Positions 8,515 to 16,611 of a stretch of 64,000 nt of DNA are shown here, one piece after another. Source of the DNA: Phytopseudomonas argentinensis (GTDB taxonomy: Bacteria > Pseudomonadota > Gammaproteobacteria > Pseudomonadales > Pseudomonadaceae); the NCBI RefSeq assembly GCF_900113905.1, contig NZ_FORC01000006.1, positions 113,251-177,250 on the forward strand, written 5' to 3'. Each line of letters starts with the position of its first letter. Position 1 is the first letter of the stretch. A model generated the notes under the pieces. It was not told the origin of the DNA and made no database searches. It saw only the letters and a list, made by a program, of their open reading frames with translations. A program made the translations under genes and the position numbers.

Positions 8515-8538
8515 AAGCCGGCCACAAGCCGGCTTTTT
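8515..8538 (+). terminator. Rho-independent terminator after ppa
   Basis: Perfect 8 bp arms AAGCCGGC (8515-8522) and GCCGGCTT (8528-8535) with a five-base loop, followed by a T-run. It lies 19 bases after the ppa stop. Confidence 0.9.
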
Positions 8539-8655
8539 ATTGCCCGAAAAAACCATAAACCCTCTCCCCCTGTGGGGCGTTATGGGTCGACGCCGCCTAC
8601 GTACAACGGAGCAGGTTCCCGTCCATTCAGGGCCTGGGATTGGATGGCTTGAGGG

Positions 8656-9465
8656 TCAAGGTTCCGTCTTCAGGGCCTCCAGTGCTCGAGCCAGGCTGGC
8701 GCGGGACAGTTCACCAAGGTGGCTGCCCAACAGGCGGCCTTCGGCGTCGTAGAACAGGGTGGTGGGCAAGGCCCGCGAGCCGACCAGTTGCCCCAGGGCC
8801 CCGTCACTGTCGAGCAGCACGTTGTCCAGTTGCAGCGCCTGGCTGGCGAGATAGGCACTGACCTCGCCTGCGCCCTCGCCCTGGTTGGCGAAAACGAAGG
8901 TCACACCTGGATGCGCACGCTGCGCCTCGGCCAGCACCGGCATCTCGCGTCGGCAGGGCGGGCACCAGGTGGCCCAGAGGTTGATCACCATGGGCTGGCC
9001 GAGCTGCTCGCCCAGTTCCACCGGTTGCCCCTGGACATCGCGCAGGGCCAGCTCCGGCAGGCGGGTATCCTGCTCCAGGCTATGCAGCACCAGGCTGCTC
9101 ATGCCCCACACCAGCAGGCCCGCCGCCACGCCACCGGCCAGGGCTCGGCGCATCGCCGCCTGGCGCCACAGGTACCAGGCGCCCAGCAACCCTGCCGCCA
9201 GTAAACCGCCCCAGGCGCTGAAGCCGCCGTCACGAATATCGATCACCCGCCAGGGCGCGTCCTGGTAATGCTCGAAATAGCGGACGACGAAGGCCAGCCG
9301 CGCGCCCAATAGCGCCGCCAGCAGCAGGCGGAAGATCAGCTTCTCCGGATTGACCTGGTGCCTGCGCCCCAGCCACCAGCCGACCAGGGTGGCCAGCAAC
9401 AGGCTCACCAACAGCAGCACATGGCCCACGCCAAGCGCCAGCGGCCCTATATCTATCGTCAACAT
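8656..9465 (-). CDS. Membrane-anchored TlpA-type thiol-disulfide reductase with Lgt-like N-terminal domain
   Basis: The ATG at 9465 follows GGAG and gives 269 residues. The first 130 residues are several membrane segments. They contain GARLAFVVRYFEHYQDAPWRVIDIRDGGFSAWGGLLAAGLLGAWY, split here only by eye. That block resembles the GARLGY...GG.S.HGGL core of prolipoprotein diacylglyceryl transferase (Lgt). The rest is a TlpA/DsbE thioredoxin fold with WATWCPPCRREMPVL (CPPC) and the cis-proline region GSRALPTTLFYD. The redox domain should face the periplasm. The Lgt part lacks visible evidence of catalytic function and may only be an anchor. It lies downstream of the fisR-type gene on the same strand, but the 159-base gap argues against a tight operon. 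Confidence 0.8.
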   Translation of the reverse strand: MLTIDIGPLALGVGHVLLLVSLLLATLVGWWLGRRHQVNPEKLIFRLLLAALLGARLAFVVRYFEHYQDAPWRVIDIRDGGFSAWGGLLAAGLLGAWYLWRQAAMRRALAGGVAAGLLVWGMSSLVLHSLEQDTRLPELALRDVQGQPVELGEQLGQPMVINLWATWCPPCRREMPVLAEAQRAHPGVTFVFANQGEGAGEVSAYLASQALQLDNVLLDSDGALGQLVGSRALPTTLFYDAEGRLLGSHLGELSRASLARALEALKTEP

Positions 9466-9624
9466 CAACCATGCTCCATAGTGATATTCCAGACCCACAG
9501 GCACTGCTACCGAGCTCACCTACGCGAAACGAGCTGCCTGCGCCCGGCCTGCGCCGCAACGCCTGCGCTGAGCAGCCTGGAGGCCGCCGCAGGATCGGTT
9601 GCGCGGCCGCCAGTGCTCAGCCGA

Positions 9625-10941
9625 TCAGGGCTGATCGAGTCCCTGTTCCCTGAGCCGTCGATACAGGGTCCGTTCACTGATACGCAGATACTTCGCCAAT
9701 TCGCTGCGCGTGCCCTTGAATGCCGCCACTGTCTGCGCCAAGGGTCGTTGATCGCCTGCCGCTAACGGCACTCCAGGCAGGGCGGCGGGCGCGGTTATCG
9801 CCGGCGGTAGATGGCTGTTGCGAATGACCCCGTCATCGGCGAACAGGCTGGCGCGGTCCAGGACGTTGCGCAACTCGCGGATATTGCCCGGCCATCCATA
9901 GCGCTCCAGGCTAGCCAGGGCCTCGGTATCGATGACCAGGCGCCGCTCACCACGCTGCAGGAAGGAGTTGGCCAACAGGCCGATATCCTCCACCCGGTCG
10001 CGCAAGGGCGGCAGCTGAATCGGAAAGGTGCTGAGGCGGTAGTAGAGATCCTGCCTGAACGCGCCGCTGCCCATCATCGTTTCCAGCGGTTTGTGGGTAG
10101 CGGCTACCAGCCTGAAGTTCGCATAGAGGGTTTCCACGCTGCCGACGCGGCGATAGGTTCCCGATTCGATCAGGCGCAACAGCTTTACCTGCATGGCCAG
10201 GGGCACGTCACCGATTTCGTCGAGGAACAGGGTGCCGCCCTGGGCGATGTCCACCAGGCCCGGCTTGCGGGCCACAGCGCCGGTGAAGGCACCCTTTTCG
10301 TGACCGAACAATTCACTCTCGAACAGCGTCTCGGTCAACCCCGAGCAGTCGACCACCACGAACGGCCCCTCGGCCCGTTCGCTGTTCTCGTGGACGGCAC
10401 GGGCGAACAACTCCTTGCCGGTACCCGACTCCCCCAGCAAGAGCACCGGCAGCAGGGTGGTGGCCACGCGCTTGAGTTCCGACAAGGCCAGGTTGAACGC
10501 GGGAGAACACCCCACCAAACCGTCGTTGCTGGGCCGCGCCGAGGCGCTGCGCACCAGGGTCAGGCGCTCCACGTAGGCCCTGATGGCGCCTCCCTCGTCG
10601 AAGATCGGTCGCAGTTCGACGTCGACGTGTTCAGGGCCCCGGGGCGTGTGATGGACATGCAGTACCCGGTCCGGGCCATTGAGTTCCTGCGCCTTGCGCA
10701 TGGGGCAGTGCTCACCGGCCTGATCGCAGGGGACGGAATAGCGGTGCGAGACCGCATAGCATTTGCGCCCCAAAACAGAGGTGTCGGGGCTGGCGAACTG
10801 ACGTTGATAGGCCGGGTTGGCGGCGAGGATGTTGTAATCGGTATCGAGCACGATCATCGGCTGCGGCTCGTGTTCGAGAAACGAAACCAATGACCGCACA
10901 TGATCCGAACTGGCGCCTGGATCGCTGGGTTTAGCTGACAT
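9625..10941 (-). CDS. fisR: Sigma54-dependent activator of the FisR type (sulfane-sulfur sensor)
   Basis: This 438-residue activator has three parts. A PAS-like sensor comes first (residues about 20-130). The sigma54 AAA+ domain carries Walker A GESGTGKE, the sigma54-contact loop GAFTGA and Walker B TLFLDEIGD. A Fis-type helix-turn-helix ends the protein (TRSELAKYLRISERTLYRRL). The sensor has Cys61, Cys72 and Cys79. Their spacing of 11 and 7 equals Cys53, Cys64 and Cys71 of Cupriavidus FisR, which reacts with sulfane sulfur; that comparison is from memory. The gene diverges from the dioxygenase-SQR operon, and a sigma54 promoter lies on that side. It should activate that operon when polysulfide accumulates. 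Confidence 0.82.
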   Translation of the reverse strand: MSAKPSDPGASSDHVRSLVSFLEHEPQPMIVLDTDYNILAANPAYQRQFASPDTSVLGRKCYAVSHRYSVPCDQAGEHCPMRKAQELNGPDRVLHVHHTPRGPEHVDVELRPIFDEGGAIRAYVERLTLVRSASARPSNDGLVGCSPAFNLALSELKRVATTLLPVLLLGESGTGKELFARAVHENSERAEGPFVVVDCSGLTETLFESELFGHEKGAFTGAVARKPGLVDIAQGGTLFLDEIGDVPLAMQVKLLRLIESGTYRRVGSVETLYANFRLVAATHKPLETMMGSGAFRQDLYYRLSTFPIQLPPLRDRVEDIGLLANSFLQRGERRLVIDTEALASLERYGWPGNIRELRNVLDRASLFADDGVIRNSHLPPAITAPAALPGVPLAAGDQRPLAQTVAAFKGTRSELAKYLRISERTLYRRLREQGLDQP

Positions 10942-10964
10942 GCTGTCTATCGCTGATGCTAGGG

Positions 10965-11013
10965 AGTGCCAGCATCCTGCGTGGCACTGCCAACACTGTC
11001 AATTGGCAGTGCC
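10965..11013. promoter_or_regulatory. Palindromic upstream activator sites for the FisR-type regulator
   Basis: Two nested inverted repeats lie between the divergent genes. AGTGCCA (10965-10971) pairs with TGGCACT (10982-10988). GGCACTGCCAA (10983-10993) pairs perfectly with TTGGCAGTGCC (11003-11013) across nine bases. Their centre is about 150 bases upstream of the sigma54 promoter, a usual distance for enhancer-type sites. Confidence 0.65.
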
Positions 11014-11136
11014 TGACATGACAGATGGCATGCCCCGCCAGGCCCTATCGCCTCTGCATCCATTCCGAAGCCTCAAGAAGCTCTAGGAATTCCTTTTAAA
11101 TCAGATAGCTGGAGCGATTCCATGGCAGCCGTCGGC

Positions 11137-11153
11137 TTGGCATAGCTGTTGCT
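11137..11153 (+). promoter_or_regulatory. Sigma54 (-24/-12) promoter of the persulfide dioxygenase operon
   Basis: TTGGCAT then TTGCT with GG at 11139-11140 and GC at 11151-11152, exactly the 12-base GG-to-GC step of sigma54 promoters. The start of transcription would be near 11163, about 22 bases before the first ATG. Confidence 0.75.
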
Positions 11154-11185
11154 GTTGTCCTGCTCACCATGCCAGGAGCCAGGAC

Positions 11186-12064
11186 ATGCTTAGAAAACTC
11201 CAAGTCGAAGCCTTCCACGACAGTGCCACCGGTACCGTCAGCTATATTGCCCTCGATCTCGGCACCAACCGCTGCGCCTTGATCGACAGCGTGCTCGATT
11301 ACGACGCCAAGACCGGCCGGACCAGCACGGAGTCCGCGGACAGGCTGATTGCTCGGGTGGCCGAACTCGGGGCGCACGTCGAGTGGATACTGGAAACCCA
11401 TGTTCATGCGGATCACCTGACTGCAGCGCCCTACCTGCAGGCGCAGGTGGGCGGCAAGATCGGCATCGGCAGTCATATCGCCAGGGTCCAGGATGTGTTC
11501 GGCAGCCTGTACAACGCCGGTGCCGACATGCCCCGCGACGGCAGCCAATTTGATCACCTGTTCATCGACGACGAGGCGTTCAGCATTGGCTCCCTGGCCT
11601 GCCGTGCCCTGCATACCCCGGGGCATACCCCCGCTTGCATGGCCTACGTAATAGGCGATGGGCAGGACACAGCCGCGTTCGTGGGCGATACCCTGTTCAT
11701 GCCCGACTTCGGCACGGCACGCTGCGACTTTCCCGGCGGCGATGCACGCACCCTGTTCAGATCGATAGGCAAGGTGCTGAGCCTGCCTGCCGACACCTTG
11801 ATCTACGTCTGCCACGACTACCCGCCGGAAGGGCGAGAGGTGCAGTACGTCAGCACGGTGGCCGAACAGCGCGCGCTCAATATCCACGTACGCGATGGCA
11901 TCAGCGAAGAACAATTCGTGGCCATGCGCACCTCCCGCGATGCCACCCTGGCCATGCCCACGCTGATCCTGCCTTCGGTGCAGGTCAACATGCGCGCCGG
12001 GCATCTGCCAGCCCCCGAAACCAACGGCGTGCGCTACCTGAAGATACCGCTCAACCTGATTTGA
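11186..12064 (+). CDS. ETHE1-like persulfide dioxygenase (metallo-beta-lactamase fold)
   Basis: The 292-residue protein would oxidise glutathione persulfide to sulfite with O2. The MBL motif THVHADHL places His72, His74, Asp76 and His77. The remaining ligands are His147 in LHTPGHTPACM, Asp168 in FVGDTLFMPDFGTARCDFPGG and His210 in VCHDYPPEGREV. The mononuclear iron of this family uses the equivalents of His72, His147 and Asp168. PDFGTARCDFPGGDA is typical of persulfide dioxygenases rather than glyoxalase II. It is the first gene of the sulfide operon, followed after 47 bases by the DUF442-SQR fusion. Expression is likely from the sigma54 promoter upstream. Confidence 0.88.
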   Translation: MLRKLQVEAFHDSATGTVSYIALDLGTNRCALIDSVLDYDAKTGRTSTESADRLIARVAELGAHVEWILETHVHADHLTAAPYLQAQVGGKIGIGSHIARVQDVFGSLYNAGADMPRDGSQFDHLFIDDEAFSIGSLACRALHTPGHTPACMAYVIGDGQDTAAFVGDTLFMPDFGTARCDFPGGDARTLFRSIGKVLSLPADTLIYVCHDYPPEGREVQYVSTVAEQRALNIHVRDGISEEQFVAMRTSRDATLAMPTLILPSVQVNMRAGHLPAPETNGVRYLKIPLNLI

Positions 12065-12111
12065 GCGCCCCTATAAAAATTATCCGTGCACATCTTCTTC
12101 CCGAGGTCTTT

Positions 12112-13782
12112 ATGGACATTCGCAGCCTTGCACCTGGCCTGTCAGTCACCGGACAACTCCACCCGGATGACGTGGTAGCTCTCAAGAACGCCGGCTACCG
12201 GGCCATCATCTGTAACCGGCCCGATGGCGAAAGCGGCGACCAGCCGTTGTTTGCCGACATCGAGCGGGCCGCCCAGCAACACGGCATGCAGGCCCATTAC
12301 CTGCCTGTCGACACGGGCAAGGTCAGCGATGAGCAGGCCGAGCTGTTCGGCAAGCTGCTCGAGACGCTGCCCCACCCCCTGATTGCCTATTGCCGTTCCG
12401 GCATGCGCTCGACCACCCTGTGGGCGCTGTCGCAGGCAGGGGCACAACCACTGGAGCAGATCGTCGATGCGGCAAGGGAAGCCGGCTTCGATATGGCCTC
12501 GGTAGCCCGCAGGATTGCCAATCAGGGGCGAACGCCCGTGAACGTGGCGGAGGCCGCGCATCAGGTGGTCATCGTCGGCGGCGGTGCGGCGGGTATTGCG
12601 ACGGCATCGAGCCTGCTGGCCCGCGAGCCCGGGCTGGATATCGCCATCATCGACCCCGCTGATGTGCACTACTACCAACCTGGCTGGACGCTGGTCGGCG
12701 CCGGGGTCTTCGAGGCGCCGCAAACCGCCCACAGCATGGGCGCGACAATGCCTCGCGGCGTGCACTGGATCAAGTCGGCAGTGGCTGCCTTCGAGCCGGA
12801 GCGCAATGCGCTGATCCTCGATGGCTGCCGGGTGGTCAGGTACCAGCAGCTTATCGTCTGTCCCGGCCTCAAGCTCGATTGGCAGGCCATCGAGGGCCTG
12901 AGCGAGACCCTGGGCCGTAATGGTGTGACCTCCAACTACCTGTATCACCTGGCGCCCTATACCTGGCAGCTGGTGCAGCAGCTTCGCGGTGGGCGGGCGA
13001 TCTTCACCCAGCCACCGATGCCGATCAAATGTGCCGGCGCGCCCCAGAAGGCCATGTACCTGTCGGCCGACCACTGGCGCCGTAGCGAGGTGCTGGGCGA
13101 CACGCAAATCGAGTTCTACAGCGCCGGTGCCGTGCTGTTCGGCGTTGCCGACTACGTACCGGCGCTTATGGAATATGTCGAGGCTTACCGGATCGACCTG
13201 AACTTCGGCCATACGCTTACCCGGGTCGATGGCGCAGCGCGTACCGCCACCTTCAGGTGCGTGGCGGCCGATGGCAGTACCGGCAGCGTTACCCGCCCGT
13301 TCGACATGCTCCATGTGGTGCCACCGCAGGTCTCTCCCGACTTCGTGCGTGCCAGCGCCCTGGCCGACGCCGCCGGTTGGATCGATGTAGATCCCGCGAC
13401 GCTGCGCCACAAGAGCTGGGAAAACATTCACGCCCTGGGCGATGCCGCCAACACCAGCAATGCGAAAACCGCCGCCGCCGCACGCAAACAGGCGCCGGTG
13501 GTTGCCCACAACGTGCTGGCCGCGCTGGGCAGAGCCAAGGGCACGGCGCTGTATCACGGCTATGGTTCCTGCCCGTTGACGGTCGAGCGCGGCAGGATCG
13601 TGCTGGCCGAATTCAGCTATGGCGGCAAGGTGACCCCCAGCTTCCCATCCTGGCTCATCGATGGCACCAGACCCTCCCGCCTGGCCTGGCTGCTCAAGGA
13701 ACGGATTCTGCCGCCGCTGTACTGGAAAGGCATGCTCAAGGGCCGCGAGTGGCTGGCCAAGCCGGAGCTGGCGGACCTATGA
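12112..13782 (+). CDS. DUF442 sulfurtransferase-like domain fused to sulfide:quinone oxidoreductase
   Basis: The protein has 556 residues and two units. Residues 1-140 are a DUF442 / protein-tyrosine-phosphatase-like fold with the loop YCRSGMRS (Cys94), proposed in other proteins to move sulfane sulfur. Residues 150-556 are a type II SQR flavoprotein: FAD loop VVIVGGGAAGIA, HYYQPGWTLVGAG, KCAGAPQKAMYLS with Cys307, and GYGSCPLT with Cys487. Cys307 and Cys487 align with the redox pair Cys201/Cys379 of human SQOR as I recall it. The C-terminal PPLYWKGMLKG helix would bind the membrane and quinone. It should oxidise sulfide, and the DUF442 part may pass the sulfur to glutathione for the upstream dioxygenase. 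Confidence 0.85.
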   Translation: MDIRSLAPGLSVTGQLHPDDVVALKNAGYRAIICNRPDGESGDQPLFADIERAAQQHGMQAHYLPVDTGKVSDEQAELFGKLLETLPHPLIAYCRSGMRSTTLWALSQAGAQPLEQIVDAAREAGFDMASVARRIANQGRTPVNVAEAAHQVVIVGGGAAGIATASSLLAREPGLDIAIIDPADVHYYQPGWTLVGAGVFEAPQTAHSMGATMPRGVHWIKSAVAAFEPERNALILDGCRVVRYQQLIVCPGLKLDWQAIEGLSETLGRNGVTSNYLYHLAPYTWQLVQQLRGGRAIFTQPPMPIKCAGAPQKAMYLSADHWRRSEVLGDTQIEFYSAGAVLFGVADYVPALMEYVEAYRIDLNFGHTLTRVDGAARTATFRCVAADGSTGSVTRPFDMLHVVPPQVSPDFVRASALADAAGWIDVDPATLRHKSWENIHALGDAANTSNAKTAAAARKQAPVVAHNVLAALGRAKGTALYHGYGSCPLTVERGRIVLAEFSYGGKVTPSFPSWLIDGTRPSRLAWLLKERILPPLYWKGMLKGREWLAKPELADL

Positions 13783-13810
13783 GTGGCCCTCTAACGGCGA
13801 GGGCGCGGCA

Positions 13811-14611
13811 ATGATCACGATCATCCTGCTTGGCCTGCTGGTCGGCGTGATCCTGGCCCTGACCGGTGCGGGCGGCGGCATACTGGCGGTGCCACTGCTG
13901 GTTTTCGTGATGGGCCTGGACATTGCCGAGGCAGGCCCGATCGGCTTGCTGGCAGTTGGCCTGGCGGCCAGCCTCGGAGCAGCGATGGGCCTGCGGGATG
14001 GCATCGTTCGCTACAAGGCCGCCCTGCTGGTGGCCGTTGCCGGGATTTTCTGCTCGCCGATCGGTCTGTGGGTGGCGCAGCGCCTGCCCAACCGCCCGCT
14101 GATGGGGATCTTCGCGCTGGTGCTCCTGTACATCGCCTGGCTGACCTGGCGCCGCACCCAGGCCTTGCCGCAAGGCCGGTCAGCCTTTATGGCCAAGCCA
14201 CCGCCCTGCCAACTGGACGTCAATCGCGGCAAGCTTAACTGGACCGGGCCCTGTGCCTGGGCCCTTACCTTATCGGGCCTGGTAGCCGGTGCACTGTCCG
14301 GCTTGTTGGGGGTCGGTGGCGGCTTCGTGCTGGTGCCCGCCCTGCAGCGCTACACCAACCTGACTGCGCAATCGGTGCTGGCCACCTCGCTGGCGGTGAT
14401 CGCGCTGATTTCCGCCGCCGGCGTCGCGGCAAGCTCGGTTGCCGGCCATCTGGACTGGCGACTGGCGACGCCGTTTTGCCTGGGCGCCCTGGCCGGCATG
14501 CTCGGCGGGCGAATAGTCGCGGGCAAGCTCTCCGGCACAGCCTTGCAACGCGGCTTTGCACTGGTATCGGCGGCGGTGGCCGCCGCGCTGTTGATCAAGG
14601 CTATGCTTTAG
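13811..14611 (+). CDS. TauE/SafE family anion exporter (probable sulfite exporter)
   Basis: This 266-residue integral membrane protein has about eight helices in two repeated halves. Each half begins with a glycine-rich motif, LTGAGGGILAVPLLVF near the N-terminus and LSGLLGVGGGFVLVPAL near residue 160, the hallmark of TauE/SafE transporters. It is the last gene of the sulfide-oxidation operon, 28 bases after the SQR fusion. Sulfite is the product of the dioxygenase, so export of sulfite across the inner membrane is the likely role. The substrate is inferred from context only. Confidence 0.85.
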   Translation: MITIILLGLLVGVILALTGAGGGILAVPLLVFVMGLDIAEAGPIGLLAVGLAASLGAAMGLRDGIVRYKAALLVAVAGIFCSPIGLWVAQRLPNRPLMGIFALVLLYIAWLTWRRTQALPQGRSAFMAKPPPCQLDVNRGKLNWTGPCAWALTLSGLVAGALSGLLGVGGGFVLVPALQRYTNLTAQSVLATSLAVIALISAAGVAASSVAGHLDWRLATPFCLGALAGMLGGRIVAGKLSGTALQRGFALVSAAVAAALLIKAML

Positions 14612-14732
14612 GGCTTATCCTGGATTTTCCCGGCGGGTACCAGGCTCACCTGCAAAAGGCGCATCGGCTGGCCTTGCGACCAGCCCTGCACGGGCACGGC
14701 CCGATCAGCAGCCCGGGGCCAAAGCAGCGCTG

Positions 14733-15473
14733 TCAGTCACGCGCCAAGGTGCGCTCGAAAAACGCCAGCAACTGCTGCCAGCCCTGTTCGGCAGCGGCTT
14801 CGTCGTACACCGGGAAGTCGGGCTTCATCCAGCCGTGCTTGGCCGGGTAGGTTTCCGAGCGGAAGGTCACGCCGGCGTCAGTCAGGGCCTTCTCGAAACG
14901 CTCGGCCATTTCCGGCGGGTAGCTGCCGTCGTTTTCCGCCGCGGCGATATAAAGCTCGGCCTGCAGGGCGGATGCAGCGCGATGCGGACTGTCATCTGCA
15001 TCGGTGGCCAGGTTGCCGCCATGGAAACTGGCCACGGCCGCGAAGCGTTCGGGCCGCTTTCCTGCTGCCGAGATCGCCATGCCGCCGCCCATGCAGAAGC
15101 CCACCGCGCCGATACGCTTGCCGTGCACGTCGCTGCGCCCGTCGAGGTAGGCGATATAGGCATCGATATCCGCGGCTGCCTTGGCATTGCCGGTGGTGGC
15201 CATCAGCGGCCCGAGGATGACGCGAAAGTCGCCCTTGAACACTTCCTTGGGATCGAATGGCCCGTAGGCGCCATAGCGGTAATAGAGATCCGGCAGCAGC
15301 ACCACGTAGCCGGCATTGGCAAGCCGCTCGGCCATGCCCAGTTCGGCGGGGCGAATGCCGCCGGCATCCATGTAGAAGATGACCGCCGGGCCGCCCTGCC
15401 CGTCAGCCGGCGTGAACAGGTGGGCCGGGCACTGGCCGTCCGGCGTGGTGATGACGATTTGCTCGTGAGCCAT
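14733..15473 (-). CDS. Dienelactone hydrolase family protein
   Basis: The ATG at 15473 has a strong GGAGG site, giving 246 residues. It is an alpha/beta hydrolase of the dienelactone hydrolase family: IFYMDAGGIRPAELGMAERLANAGYVVLLPDLYYRYG, the nucleophile Cys in GAVGFCMGGGMA (residue about 125), an acidic residue in IAAAENDGSYPPEMAE and the His in YPAKHGWM. Enzymes of this group open cyclic lactones or thioesters; the substrate is unknown because no aromatic degradation genes are nearby. It is convergent with the TauE gene and lies downstream of ispH, separated by the ispH terminator. Confidence 0.88.
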   Translation of the reverse strand: MAHEQIVITTPDGQCPAHLFTPADGQGGPAVIFYMDAGGIRPAELGMAERLANAGYVVLLPDLYYRYGAYGPFDPKEVFKGDFRVILGPLMATTGNAKAAADIDAYIAYLDGRSDVHGKRIGAVGFCMGGGMAISAAGKRPERFAAVASFHGGNLATDADDSPHRAASALQAELYIAAAENDGSYPPEMAERFEKALTDAGVTFRSETYPAKHGWMKPDFPVYDEAAAEQGWQQLLAFFERTLARD

Positions 15474-15590
15474 TATTGATCCTCCGATTGGATGCTTGCC
15501 GCCAGCACTGGGTGCTGGCGGCATGACTAGGTATTGGTCAACAGAATGGCCATCGAGTGCCGCAGACTCCGCAACCTCGACAGCGCCCAC

Positions 15591-15617
15591 AAAAAAGCCA
15601 GGGTATCGACCCTGGCT
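15591..15617 (-). terminator. Rho-independent terminator of the ribF-ispH operon
   Basis: On the minus strand an AGCCAGGG / CCCTGGCT stem with a six-base loop is followed by six T residues. It lies just after the ispH stop. Confidence 0.88.
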
Positions 15618-15634
15618 CCTCTGCACCGCCTGCT

Positions 15635-16579
15635 TCACACCGCCTTGAGCCGTAGCTCCTTGGGCATGGAGAAGGTCACGTTCTCCGGGCGGCCATCGAG
15701 TTCCTGGACGTTGCTGGCGCCCCACTCGCCCAGCTTGTCGATCACCCCGCGCACCAGTACTTCCGGGGCCGAAGCGCCGGCGGTGATGCCGATGCCCTTG
15801 GCGCCGTCGAACCACTCGCGCTTGAGATCCTCGGCGCCGTCGATCAGGTACGCCGGAGTACCCATGCGCTCGGCCAGCTCGCGCAGGCGGTTGGAGTTGG
15901 AGCTGTTGGGACTGCCCACCACCAGCAGCACATCGCACTCGTCGGCCAGTTGCTTGACCGCATCCTGGCGGTTCTGGGTGGCATAGCAGATATCGTCCTT
16001 GCGCGGCCCGCCGATAGCGGGGAAGCGTGCGCGCAGGGCATCGATGACCTTGCTGGTGTCGTCCATCGACAGCGTGGTCTGGGTCACGAAGGCCAGGTTA
16101 TCGGGATCGCGCACCTGCAGCTTGGCAACGTCCTCTTCGTCTTCGACCAGGTAGATGGCGCCGCCATTGCTGGCGTCGTACTGGCCCATGGTGCCTTCGA
16201 CTTCCGGGTGGCCTTCATGGCCGATAAGGATGCACTCGCGGCCATCGCGGCTGTAGCGCACCACTTCCAGGTGCACCTTGGTGACCAGCGGGCAGGTGGC
16301 GTCGAACACCTTCAGGCCGCGGTTGGTGGCTTCGTTGCGCACCGCCTGGGAAACGCCGTGGGCGCTGAAGATGACGATCACGTCATCGGGCACCTGATCG
16401 AGCTCCTCGACGAAGATCGCCCCGCGCGAACGCAGGTCTTCGACCACGAACTTGTTGTGCACCACTTCATGGCGCACGTAGATCGGCGGGCCGAACACCT
16501 CGAGGGCGCGGTTGACGATCTCGATGGCGCGGTCGACACCGGCGCAGAAACCGCGGGGATTGGCGAGTTTGATTTGCAT
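15635..16579 (-). CDS. ispH: 4-hydroxy-3-methylbut-2-enyl diphosphate reductase
   Basis: This 314-residue [4Fe-4S] enzyme makes IPP and DMAPP in the last step of the MEP pathway. The three cluster cysteines are visible: NPRGFCAGVDRAI (Cys12), FDATCPLVTKVH (about Cys96) and VVGSPNSSNSNRL preceded by DDICYATQNRQ (about Cys197). The catalytic Glu lies in the HEGHPEVEGTMGQ region and the histidines in HEVVHNKFVV. It is the last gene of the ribF-ileS-lspA-fkpB-ispH run. In P. aeruginosa I recall type IV minor pilin genes beyond ispH; here there is a terminator and a hydrolase instead. Confidence 0.97.
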   Translation of the reverse strand: MQIKLANPRGFCAGVDRAIEIVNRALEVFGPPIYVRHEVVHNKFVVEDLRSRGAIFVEELDQVPDDVIVIFSAHGVSQAVRNEATNRGLKVFDATCPLVTKVHLEVVRYSRDGRECILIGHEGHPEVEGTMGQYDASNGGAIYLVEDEEDVAKLQVRDPDNLAFVTQTTLSMDDTSKVIDALRARFPAIGGPRKDDICYATQNRQDAVKQLADECDVLLVVGSPNSSNSNRLRELAERMGTPAYLIDGAEDLKREWFDGAKGIGITAGASAPEVLVRGVIDKLGEWGASNVQELDGRPENVTFSMPKELRLKAV

Positions 16580-16611
16580 GGCACGCTCGGCACGGAAAGC
16601 TTGAGTGGAGA

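Noticed and set aside
13430..13460. Possible loss of a catalytic cysteine in the SQR domain because the GDC motif of human SQOR reads GDA here
   Set aside because: Counting back from the end of human SQOR, the redox partner Cys379 lies in the TSCPL motif, not in GDC. The equivalent Cys487 (GYGSCPLT) is present, so the active-site pair is intact.
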